A DNA stretch of 64,000 nt from Tepidicaulis sp002389665 (lineage in GTDB: Bacteria; Pseudomonadota; Alphaproteobacteria; Parvibaculales; Parvibaculaceae), in NCBI RefSeq assembly GCF_965222285.1, contig NZ_OZ244942.1, positions 2,232,001-2,296,000 of the forward strand. Reading direction: 5' to 3'. The stretch's first letter is position 1; every line of letters begins with the position of its first letter. The position numbers and the translations under genes were made by a program. Positions 36,480-45,400 of the stretch are shown piece after piece. Below the pieces are notes generated by a model. That model saw nothing but the letters and a program-made list of their open reading frames with translations. It was not told where the DNA came from and searched no databases.

Positions 36480-37489
36480 AGCGCGCCCTCCAGTTGCGGC
36501 GCTTTGCCAAGACCGAGCGAGGCAAAGTCGAGCGGCAAGGCCGGTGCGCCGCTGCGTACACCTGCGCGCAGCTTCGCCGAACGGGCGCGGGGATTATCCT
36601 GAGCCTCCGCTTCGCTTGCCGCCCGCGCGCCGCGGAAGAGCAGCGAGAAGGAAGCCGGCGCCCCCTCTTCGGGCAGCGGCATATGCCGGGAGACGGCGCG
36701 CTGCGCGCTCGACCGCTCGGCCAGGAATTTCTTGACGATCCGGTCTTCCAGCGAGTGGAAAGCGACAACGGCAAGGCGTCCGCCTTCGCGCAGAAGATTC
36801 TCCGCGCCGCTCAAACCCCGTGCCAGCTCGCGCAGCTCGTCATTGACGAAAATACGCAAAGCCTGAAACGTGCGCGTTGCCGGGTGAATGCGCGAAGCGC
36901 CCCGCCCGCCCACGGCGCGCGAGACGATCTCGGCAAGCTCGCCCGTGCGCGTGATCTTTTCCTTGCCGCGCGCCTGCACGATGGCGCGGGCAACGGCGCG
37001 GGACTTCTTTTCTTCGCCATAGATGAAGATGATGCGCGCAAGCTCGGTTTCTTCGCATTCATTGACGACATCGGCCGCGCTCGGCCCGGCGCTCGCCATG
37101 CGCATGTCGAGCGGCCCGTCGGCCATGAAGGAAAAGCCGCGCTCGGCCTGATCGAGCTGCATGGAGGAGACCCCCACATCGAGCGCGACGCCATCCACCG
37201 CCGCGACGCCGCGCTCGTGGAGCAAGGCCTCCATATCACCGAAACACCCTTCAACGAGGGTGAGACGGCCGCCAAATTCCTTTTCGATCACGCGCCCGCG
37301 CGCCAGCGCTTCCGGGTCGCGGTCGATCGCATAGACCTTGCAATCAGCTTCTTCGAGAATGGCCCGCGTATAGCCGCCTGCCCCGAAAGTTCCATCGACA
37401 TAGATCCCGCCATCTTTGGGCGCCAGACAGTCGAGCACATCGCGAAGCATCACCGGCACATGAAGGGCGGATGGTTCACGTTCGCTCAC
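36476..37489 (-). CDS. rsmH: 16S rRNA (cytosine(1402)-N(4))-methyltransferase
   Basis: A 337-residue SAM enzyme (formerly MraW) modifying C1402 in the ribosomal P site. HVPVMLRDVLDCL, SAM motif DGTFGAGGYTRAILE, DVGVSSMQLDQAERGFSF, THPATRTFQALRIFVN-like text and VVAFHSLEDRIVKKF. Overlaps mraZ and ftsL by 4 bp each. Confidence 0.95.
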   Translation of the reverse strand: MSEREPSALHVPVMLRDVLDCLAPKDGGIYVDGTFGAGGYTRAILEEADCKVYAIDRDPEALARGRVIEKEFGGRLTLVEGCFGDMEALLHERGVAAVDGVALDVGVSSMQLDQAERGFSFMADGPLDMRMASAGPSAADVVNECEETELARIIFIYGEEKKSRAVARAIVQARGKEKITRTGELAEIVSRAVGGRGASRIHPATRTFQALRIFVNDELRELARGLSGAENLLREGGRLAVVAFHSLEDRIVKKFLAERSSAQRAVSRHMPLPEEGAPASFSLLFRGARAASEAEAQDNPRARSAKLRAGVRSGAPALPLDFASLGLGKAPQLEGAL

Positions 37490-38013
37490 TGCGCACCTCC
37501 ACTCTGGCCGCCACCTTGCCCGCCGCTGCTGGGCGGCTGCACGGTGCGCGAGCCGGTCAGCGCAGAAAAAGCGTCGGACAAGAGCCCCGTATGGCCGCTT
37601 GCCTGGCGCAGCGCCTCGGCGCGGAAGGCCTCATAGCCGCTCGGGCTCCAAAGCTGGAACTTGTTGGTCATGCCCACAAAGGTCACCTGATCCGTGATCC
37701 CGGCGTGATCCATAAACTCGCGCGGCAGCACCACGCGCCCGTCCCCGTCGAACATCAGATCGACCGCGTTACCCACCAGAATGGCGGCGAGCTGGTCCCG
37801 CTCCGGCGAGAACGGCGGCAGCTTGTTCAAAATGGCATCGATTTCTGCGGTGAAGGCCGGCCCGCCCCCTTCCAGGAACTGCCCGAGGAAGGAGGGAAAA
37901 CACGTCATGCCGTTGAAACCCTGGGCCGCAACGACCGCACGAAATTTGGCGGGGACGGAGACACGGCCCTTGGCGTCAACTTTATTCGTGAATGTGCCGC
38001 GAAAGGACTCCAT
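37486..38013 (-). CDS. mraZ: Transcriptional regulator MraZ
   Basis: A 175-residue protein with two SpoVT/AbrB-type swapped-hairpin domains, DAKGRVSVPAKFR and DGDGRVVLPREFM, the arrangement of MraZ. In E. coli MraZ represses its own dcw operon by binding tandem GGG-containing boxes near the promoter. It is the first gene of the operon here, and such boxes lie 70-115 bp upstream. The C-terminal tail (QPPSSGGQGGGQSGGAQ) is low complexity. Confidence 0.94.
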   Translation of the reverse strand: MESFRGTFTNKVDAKGRVSVPAKFRAVVAAQGFNGMTCFPSFLGQFLEGGGPAFTAEIDAILNKLPPFSPERDQLAAILVGNAVDLMFDGDGRVVLPREFMDHAGITDQVTFVGMTNKFQLWSPSGYEAFRAEALRQASGHTGLLSDAFSALTGSRTVQPPSSGGQGGGQSGGAQ

Positions 38014-38084
38014 CGCCCGCCAAATCCCCCATTCCGGGTTGAAGGCTCCCCCCGCCTACAGAGCCCGGTCTACCGCCCCTCGTA

Positions 38085-38129
38085 CGGGACATCATGGGAT
38101 ACCATGGGAAATCATGGGTAGTCAATGGG
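38085..38129 (+). promoter_or_regulatory. Tandem 10-bp GGG boxes, probable MraZ operator
   Basis: Read on the plus strand, (T/C)GGG occurs at 38085, 38095, 38105, 38115 and 38126: four intervals of 10, 10, 10 and 11 bp. The central three repeats share CATGGG. MraZ operators are short direct TGGG boxes at one-helical-turn spacing, so this is the expected target of the adjacent mraZ. The boxes lie downstream of the predicted promoter, between it and the mraZ start. Confidence 0.75.
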
Positions 38130-38192
38130 ATTGGATAGGTATTCGGCGGATTTCTGCGGGTTTACACTGTCTTAACGAAGATGGCAAAACGC

Positions 38193-38220
38193 AATATATT
38201 TGAGAACATAAATAGAACAA
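38193..38220 (-). promoter_or_regulatory. Predicted promoter of the mraZ-dcw operon
   Basis: On the minus strand TTGTTC (38215-38220) and TATATT (38193-38198) are separated by 16 bp in a locally AT-rich stretch. Transcription would begin near 38186, giving a ~170-nt leader that includes the GGG box array. The rest of 38014-38333 shows no gene. Confidence 0.5.
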
Positions 38221-38333
38221 AAGAATAGATTCTATGAGCGCCCATAGCGTCCCGGCCCGGGCCATGGATGCCCGCCCGTTACCGCGGCCGCCCGCTAAAG
38301 GGCAGTTCCTTGCCGTTTTATGGAAAAATCAGG

Positions 38334-38717
<384 letters not shown>

Positions 38718-38723
38718 GGGGGG

Positions 38724-38752
38724 AAAGTGGGCTGCCCTGCCTTCCGCGTCAA
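38724..38752 (-). promoter_or_regulatory. rnpB promoter
   Basis: TTGACG (38747-38752) and CACTTT (38724-38729) with a 17-bp spacer put the start at about 38717, exactly where helix P1 begins. A C/G-rich discriminator (CCCCCCGCG) follows the -10, as in growth-rate-regulated stable RNA promoters. Confidence 0.5.
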
Positions 38753-38860
38753 GCGCCAGCGCAGTTTCCCTTGCGTAAAATTCGGCTCTATTGGTTGCGC
38801 TTTGCAACCTGCCGCCCCACATGAGCGCCATCCAATTATCAATCAACACGAGGAAACACC

Positions 38861-39823
38861 ATGAAAGCTGCTGTGCAATATGAACTCGGCGGGCCCGATG
38901 TGCTGCGCTATGAGGAAATCCCCGATCCCGTCTGCGGCGAAAACGATGTCCGCATCCAGGTCGAGGCGGTCTCCATCGAAGGCGGCGACACGCTGCACCG
39001 GGCCGGCACGCCGCTGCCCGCCAAACCCCATGTCGTGGGCTATCAGGCCGCCGGCGAGGTCATCGAAATCGGCAAAAACGTCAAAGGCTACGAACTCGGC
39101 CAGAAGGTCGTCACCGTCAATGCCTTCGGCTCCCATGCCGAGCAGCGCGTGGTGCCCTATCTCACCGCCTTTCAAATTCCGGACGGCCTCTCGGTGGAAG
39201 AAGCGGCCACCGTGCCCATCCCCTTCGGTACCGCCCATGACTGCCTTTTCGAATTCGGTCACCTGAAGAAAGGCGAGACCGTCCTCATTCAGGCGGGTGC
39301 CTCCGCCGTCGGCCTTGCCGCCATTCAGCTTGCCAAGCGCGCGGGCGCGACGGTCATCGCCACGGCGTCGGATGAAAAGAAACTCGAAACAGCAAAGAAA
39401 CTCGGCCTCGATCACGGCATCAATTACGTCACCCAGGACCTCGTGAAAGAAGTCATGCGCCTCACGGACAACAAAGGCGTCGATCTCGTCGTCGATCCGG
39501 TGGGCGGCAGCACGCTGGAAAAGAGCATCGCTTCGCTCGGCCATCGAGGCCGTATCTCCTGGATGGGCAACGCCGGCCGGGAAAAGATCACTTACGACCT
39601 TTCTTCCCTTTCACAAGGCAACCGCTCCATTACCGGCATCTTCTTCGGCGGGGAAATCATTACCGACCGCGTGCAAAAGCTGGTGCGCGATCTTCTGGCC
39701 GATATCGCTAAAGGTGAGCTGAAAGTCGTGCTCGACAAGACCTTCAAGCTTTCAGAGGCTGCCGAGGCGCATAGCTATATCGAAAGCCGTAAAGCGGTCG
39801 GCCGTGTGCTGATGAAACCCTAA
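38861..39823 (+). CDS. Quinone oxidoreductase-like zinc-independent MDR dehydrogenase
   Basis: A 320-residue medium-chain dehydrogenase/reductase of the NADPH:quinone reductase branch. GroES-like N-terminal half (AVQYELGGPDVLRYEEIPDP; HVVGYQAAGEVIEIG), then the Rossmann NADPH fold AGASAVGLAAIQLAKRAGATVIATASDEKK and VDLVVDPVGGSTLE. No structural or catalytic zinc Cys cluster is seen, which fits this branch. CACGAGGAAACACC provides the ribosome binding site. Substrate unknown. Confidence 0.87.
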   Translation: MKAAVQYELGGPDVLRYEEIPDPVCGENDVRIQVEAVSIEGGDTLHRAGTPLPAKPHVVGYQAAGEVIEIGKNVKGYELGQKVVTVNAFGSHAEQRVVPYLTAFQIPDGLSVEEAATVPIPFGTAHDCLFEFGHLKKGETVLIQAGASAVGLAAIQLAKRAGATVIATASDEKKLETAKKLGLDHGINYVTQDLVKEVMRLTDNKGVDLVVDPVGGSTLEKSIASLGHRGRISWMGNAGREKITYDLSSLSQGNRSITGIFFGGEIITDRVQKLVRDLLADIAKGELKVVLDKTFKLSEAAEAHSYIESRKAVGRVLMKP

Positions 39824-39874
39824 AAAGCTGCGCCGCGCCTTGCGCCGGAAGGTGTGAGGCGCGGCTGCGCTTTT
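39823..39874. terminator. Bidirectional terminator between convergent genes
   Basis: Arms GCCGCGCCT (39832-39840) and AGGCGCGGC (39857-39865) form a 9-bp stem. The left side is preceded by AAAAAGCTGC and the right side followed by TGCGCTTTT, giving a U-tract in both directions. Confidence 0.65.
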
Positions 39875-39876
39875 CA

Positions 39877-40608
39877 TTACCCTGCCAGCGCGTCACGCAG
39901 CAGCCGGAGCGTTGCAACCGTCGACACATCGGCAATGCCATCGACCTGCGCCGGGCGGAAATGGCGCTGAAAAGCCTTCACCACCGCTTCGGTTTTTGCA
40001 TCGAAGACGCCTAGTACCTCAATCCCATAACCATAATCGGCAAGCTGAAACTGCAGCTCGGCCACCGTATCGCCCCTATCGCCCCGCTGCAGCACGGGAC
40101 CGTCCACGATGTCCTGAGGCGCGACCCAATGACCGACCCCGGCCTTTGCAAGCCGGGCCCAGGGAAATTTTTCACCGGGGTCCGCCTTGCGCTCCGGTGC
40201 GACATCGGAATGACCGAGCACCCTCGCGGGCGTGATTTTGTGGCGCACTAGAATATCGAGACACAGCATCTCGACAGCGGCGACCTGCGCGACCGGGAAA
40301 TCCGGATAACCGAAATCATGGCCGCCATTGACGATTTCGATGCCGATGGAACAACTGTTAATGTCGCTTTGCCCGCGCCAGCTTGCAACACCCGCATGCC
40401 AGGCGCGGCGCTCCTCAGGCACAAGGCGCAAGACACGGCCGTCTTCTTCCACGAGATAATGCGCGCTCACCTTTGCGCTTGCATCGCAAAGCCGCTCCCG
40501 CGCGGCCTCGCCCGTCTCCATGCCGGTGTAATGCAGAAGCAGCATGTCGATGGGCGCACGCCGTTCTTCATGGTTCGGCGACGGGCACTCGGTGATCTGG
40601 AGGCTCAT
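39877..40608 (-). CDS. N-acetylmuramoyl-L-alanine amidase with peptidoglycan-binding domain (AmpD/AmiD-like)
   Basis: A 243-residue zinc amidase. Amidase_2 core: LLHYTGM (zinc His), WHAGVASWRGQSDINSCSIGIEIVN and GHSDVAPERKADPGEKFPW (zinc His and Asp). A PG_binding_1 domain follows from about residue 172 (VLQRGDRGDTVAELQFQLADYGY). There is no signal peptide, so it probably works in the cytoplasm on recycled anhydro-muropeptides like AmpD, although the two-domain layout is that of AmiD. Overlaps the EamA gene by 4 bp. Confidence 0.88.
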   Translation of the reverse strand: MSLQITECPSPNHEERRAPIDMLLLHYTGMETGEAARERLCDASAKVSAHYLVEEDGRVLRLVPEERRAWHAGVASWRGQSDINSCSIGIEIVNGGHDFGYPDFPVAQVAAVEMLCLDILVRHKITPARVLGHSDVAPERKADPGEKFPWARLAKAGVGHWVAPQDIVDGPVLQRGDRGDTVAELQFQLADYGYGIEVLGVFDAKTEAVVKAFQRHFRPAQVDGIADVSTVATLRLLRDALAG

Positions 40609-41486
40609 GCCTTGGACTCCATTGCCGTCGGCACACCTTTCTTTGCCTGGCGCAGCGTCACGATGAAGACGCCGACCAGTGCCACCGCCGCGCCGATACC
40701 CATGCGCAGCGTCAGCGTTTCCCCGAGCAACAGCACCGCAAAGGTCACGGTAAAGAGCGGGGCAAGCAGCGTCAGCGGCGCGGTTTGCGAGACCTCATAG
40801 CGTTGCAGCAGATAATAAATGCCCGCATGGCCGACCAGGCTGGAGGCAAAGGCCACATAGAAAATGCCCGACCATTCCAGCAGCGAGGCCGAGGTAATAG
40901 TGGCGAGCTGATCCTGCTCAGCGACAAGCGAGCCGGCCAGCAACAGCGGACAGGCGATGACCGCCACCCAGGCCTGCATTTCGAAAACGCCGACATTCTT
41001 GATCTGCCGCTGGAAGATCGTCCCCACCCCGCCCACAAGCGCGGAAAAGAACAGCACGATAACGCCGGTCAGATAATTGAATACCGCAGGATCGAAGCTG
41101 ATGATGGCGATGCCGCCGAAAGAAAGCGCAATGCCGGCCCAGCGCCGCCAGGTGATGAGCTCTTTCAAGAAAATCACGGACAGGATGGTGGATATCGGCA
41201 CGCCGAGCTGCGTGACGATGGCAACGACGGAGGCATCCGCGAGCGACAGACCGATAAAGAAAAGCCCGAAGCCCAAGGGCCCCGCGCAGAGCGCAATGAT
41301 AATGACATCGCGCATGCGCCCATGGTGGATCTTCAAGAACGGGAAAAGCACCAGAATGATGAGCCCGAAGCGCAAGGCGGCAAAAAGAAACGGCGGAAAA
41401 TGCCCGAGACTCACCTTGCCCGCGATCAAGGCAAAGCCCCAGATCAGGTTGATCAGCACCATAAACGCAAGGTGTTGAGGGGTCAT
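40605..41486 (-). CDS. DMT superfamily transporter, EamA domains
   Basis: A 293-residue membrane protein with ten predicted helices in two EamA repeats. Repeat 1 starts LAFMVLINLIWGFALIAGKVSLGHFPP and repeat 2 follows LTGVIVLFFSALVGGVGTIFQ. It ends in a basic cytoplasmic tail. Such proteins export amino acids or metabolites; the substrate cannot be read from sequence. The start at 41486 gives the standard length; the frame extends to 41552 without family similarity. No strong SD. Confidence 0.82.
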   Translation of the reverse strand: MTPQHLAFMVLINLIWGFALIAGKVSLGHFPPFLFAALRFGLIILVLFPFLKIHHGRMRDVIIIALCAGPLGFGLFFIGLSLADASVVAIVTQLGVPISTILSVIFLKELITWRRWAGIALSFGGIAIISFDPAVFNYLTGVIVLFFSALVGGVGTIFQRQIKNVGVFEMQAWVAVIACPLLLAGSLVAEQDQLATITSASLLEWSGIFYVAFASSLVGHAGIYYLLQRYEVSQTAPLTLLAPLFTVTFAVLLLGETLTLRMGIGAAVALVGVFIVTLRQAKKGVPTAMESKA

Positions 41487-41544
41487 GGGCGCACCGGCAG
41501 GGAGAGAGGAAAAGACGCTCGCGCTCTCCCCCGCGCACGGCGCC

Positions 41545-41573
41545 GAAAACAAAGCCCCGGGGCATGCCCGGGA
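41545..41573 (-). terminator. Probable terminator after the TerB/J-domain gene
   Basis: CCCGGG (41556-41561), loop GCATG, CCCGGG (41567-41572); on the minus strand the stem is followed by GCTTTGTTTTCGG. The short stem and broken U-tract lower confidence. Confidence 0.4.
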
Positions 41574-41648
41574 CCGGTTCTAAGCCTTCTAGCCTGTCGC
41601 CGCGCCAAGCGCAAAGCCTGCGCGGCAGAAAACCTGGAATTGGTCCCC

Positions 41649-42353
41649 TTAAAGCCCGCGGGATTTGGCGATGCGGCTATAGGCTTCCGTGATCTTCTTC
41701 AACTTTTCTTCCGCCATGTCGACGAATTCCTGCGGCACCCCGCGGGCGACCAGCGTGTCGGGATGGTTTTCCCGGGCAAGGCGCCGATAGGCCTTTTTCA
41801 GGTCCTCATCGGAAATCTCCGGCGTGACCCCGAGGATCATATAGGGATCGTCGCTCTCCCCGCCAATATGCGAAAGCTTGATGCGCTCGAACTCGAAATC
41901 GGAAAAGCCGAAAATATCGGCCACCGCATAGAGGAAATCGAGCTCGCTCTGCAGCACTTTATTGTCCGCCTTGGCGATGTGAAAAAGCGCATCCATCACG
42001 TCTTCCAAAACGCCCGGATTGGCCTTGTAGATGGAAGCGACCTGCCGCGCATAAGCCTCGAAGCCCGCCACATCCTGCTGCGCGATCTTATAGACCCGCG
42101 CGACATTCGCCCGCTCTTCCGGCGGCACCTTGAAGACTTCCTCGAAAGCGCGAATCTCCGACGGCGAGACGATGCCGTCCGCCTTGGCCATTTTGGCGGA
42201 AAGCGCAATGAGCGCGACGGCAAACACGACCTCGTCGTCCCGCAAGGGGCGGTCGATCACATAATGACCGGCCACCACGCCTAGCAAGGCTCCGAGGGGC
42301 CCGCCCGCAGCCAAACCGGCAGCGGCACCCGCGACTTTTCCCCAAATCGACAT
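41649..42353 (-). CDS. TerB-like and J-domain protein (DjlA-like co-chaperone)
   Basis: A 234-residue protein. A Gly/Ala-rich hydrophobic N-terminus (AGAAAGLAAGGPLGALLGVVAGHYV) is followed by a TerB-like helical domain (VALIALSAKMAKADGIVSPSEI, about residues 45-150) and a C-terminal J domain (DPYMILGVTPEISDEDLKKAYRR, with the HPD motif at NHPDTL). This is the DjlA layout, where the J domain stimulates DnaK ATPase and the N-terminus anchors it to the inner membrane. The start at 42353 is the family start; upstream sequence belongs to the divergent gene's leader. Confidence 0.85.
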   Translation of the reverse strand: MSIWGKVAGAAAGLAAGGPLGALLGVVAGHYVIDRPLRDDEVVFAVALIALSAKMAKADGIVSPSEIRAFEEVFKVPPEERANVARVYKIAQQDVAGFEAYARQVASIYKANPGVLEDVMDALFHIAKADNKVLQSELDFLYAVADIFGFSDFEFERIKLSHIGGESDDPYMILGVTPEISDEDLKKAYRRLARENHPDTLVARGVPQEFVDMAEEKLKKITEAYSRIAKSRGL

Positions 42354-42465
42354 GAGCGGGACATTAATGCGATTTGCCGCAGGGTGCGACTGCCAATTGG
42401 CCGCACTTTCCGCCAAAGATCCTTCCATATTTGCACGGGCCCCAAGCTGTGGCAGGTTCCGCCTC

Positions 42466-45400
42466 ATGAACCGGCAAAACGCATCTTCCCGCTGGGATTT
42501 CTGGATCGACCGGGGCGGCACCTTCACGGATATCGTGGCGCGCCGGCCGGACGGCACGCTGACGACTCACAAGCTGCTCTCGGAAAATCCGGGCCAATAT
42601 GAAGATGCCGCCCTGCAGGGCATCCGCGATCTTCTGGGGCTTGAAAAAGAGGCCCCTATCCCCTCCGAGTGCATCGGCGCCGTGAAGATGGGCACCACCG
42701 TCGCCACCAACGCGCTTTTGGAGCGCCGCGGCGAGCCGGTACTTTTTCTCTCCAATAAAGGCTTTGCCGATGCGCTGGCGATCGGCACCCAGGCGCGCCC
42801 GCATCTTTTCAAGCTGAAGATCGAAAAGCCCGAAATGCTTTACGCGAAGGTGGCCGAAGTGCCGGGCCGCATGAGCGCGGAAGGTGAAGAGCTCGAAGCT
42901 TTCGATGAGGCGGAAACACGCCGTGTGCTGCAGGAAGCCTATGACGAAGGCCTGCGCGCCCTCGCCATCTGCTTCATGCATGCCTACCGCTATAGCGACC
43001 ATGAAAAACGCGCGGCCGAGCTTGCCCGCGATATTGGCTTTACCCAGGTCTCGGCGAGCCACGCGGTCAGCCCCCTCATGAAATTCGTGCCGCGCGGGGA
43101 CACGAGCGTGGTCGATGCTTATCTCTCCCCCATTCTGCGCCGCTATGTGGACCGGGTGGCGGGCGCTATCGGCGAAAAGGACGATGCCGATTGCCGCCTG
43201 ATGTTCATGCAATCCTCCGGCGGGCTGACGGATGCGCATTTCTTTCAAGGCAAGGACGCGATCCTTTCAGGTCCTGCGGGCGGGGTCATCGGTGCGGTGG
43301 AAACGAGCGCCATGGCCGGCTTCGACAAGATCATCGGCTTTGACATGGGCGGCACCTCCACCGATGTCTGCCACTACGACGGCGCGCTCGAGCGTTCTTT
43401 CGATACGGAAGTTGCGGGCAGTCGCCTGCGCGCGCCGATGATGCAGATCCATACCGTGGCGGCGGGCGGCGGCTCGCTTCTGACATTCGATGGCGCAAGG
43501 CTGCGCGTCGGTCCGGCCTCCGCCGGCGCCGATCCCGGTCCCGCCTGCTACCGCAAAGGCGGCCCCCTTGCCGTGACGGACGCCAATGTCATGACGGGTA
43601 AATTGTTGCCGGAGTTTTTCCCGAGCGTCTTCGGCCCGAACGCAGATGAACCCATCGACCGGCAGGCGGCGGCAGAAAAATTCCGCGCGCTGGCAAAAGA
43701 GATGGGCAGCGGCATGAAGCCGGAGGAACTTGCCGACGGGTTCCTCGCCATTGCCGTTGAAAACATGGCCCAGGCGATCAAGAAGATTTCCGTGCAGCGC
43801 GGCTATGATATTTCCGATTACGCGCTGACCTGTTTCGGCGGCGCGGGCGGCCAGCATGCCTGCCTCGTTGCCGATGCGCTCGGCATGTCGAAAATTTTCT
43901 TCCATCCTTTCTCCGGCATTCTTTCGGCCTATGGCATGGGCCTTGCCGATCTCAGCGCTTCGCGCGAGCAAGCCGTGGAAAGGCCGCTTGCGCGCGAGAG
44001 CGAGGCAAAGCTGGACGCGCTTCAGGCGGAGCTGGAAGCCGCCGCCCGCGCCGAAATCAAAGCGCAAGGCATTGCGGGGGGCCGCAACACCGCGGCCTGC
44101 CGCCTGCACCTGCGCTATGAAGGCACGGACACCGCCCTTCTCATTCCCCGCGCGGGGCTTGCCGAAACCAAAGCCCGCTTCGAAGAAGCGCACCGCCAGC
44201 GCTTCGGCTTTCTCACCCCCGACAAAGCCATCATCGTCGAAGCGCTTTCGGTGGAATGCGCCGGGCGGGACAGCCAGGTTGAAGAAAAACTCGAAGCCGA
44301 TACCCCCCGGCACGGCCCGCTCCACCCCGCCGCCGAAACCGAGTTCTTTTCCGGCGGTGCCTGGCACGGGGCAAAGGTCTTCCGGCGCGCGCAGATGCGT
44401 CCCGGCGATGATGTAGAAGGCCCTGCCATCCTGATCGAGGATCACCAGACCATCATCATCGAGCCCGGCTGGAAAGGCACGGTGACAAAGCATAATCACA
44501 TCGTGCTGTCCCGCACGGCCGCGCTGCCTAAAAGGCGCGCCATCGGCACGAAAGCCGATCCGGTGATGCTAGAGATTTTCAATAACCGTTTCATGTCCGT
44601 TGCCGAGCAGATGGGTTTTACCCTCGAAAAGACCGCCCATTCGGTAAACATCAAAGAGCGGCTCGATTTTTCCTGCGCCATTTTCGACAAGACCGGCGCG
44701 CTCGTCGCCAATGCGCCCCATGTGCCCGTGCATCTGGGCTCGATGGGCGCCAGCGTCGAAACCGTTATCGCGCAGAACCCGGATATGGCGCCGGGCGACG
44801 TCTTCGTTCTGAATGCGCCTTATAATGGCGGCACGCATCTGCCCGATGTGACCGTGATCGCCCCCGTCTATGATGAGGCGGGCAAAGAAAAACTCTTCTA
44901 TGTCGCAGCGCGCGGCCACCAGGCTGACATTGGCGGTATCACGCCGGGTTCCATGCCTGCCCATTCAAAGTCCGTGGAAGAAGAAGGCATCCTGATCGAC
45001 AATTTCAAACTCGTGGAAAAAGGTACCTTTCGCGAGGAGGCGATCCGCGAGCTTTTAAGCAGCGGGCCCTATCCTGCCCGCAGCCCCGATCAAAATATCG
45101 CGGACCTGCGCGCGCAGATCGCGGCCTGCGAAAAAGGCGCACAGGAACTGCGCAAGCTTGCTGCGCAATTCGGCCTTGAAACGGTGAATGCCTATATGGC
45201 CCATGTTCAGGACAATGCCGAGGAAAGCGTGCGCCGCGTTATCACGCGCCTCAAAGACGGTTCCTTCGAACAGGAAATGGACGACAGCGCGCGCATCAAA
45301 GTCGCCGTCCGCGTCGATGAAAAGGCCCGCAGCGCCTCTATCGACTTCACCGGCACGAGCCCGATGCAACCGACAAACCTCAACGCGCCTTCCGCCGTGG

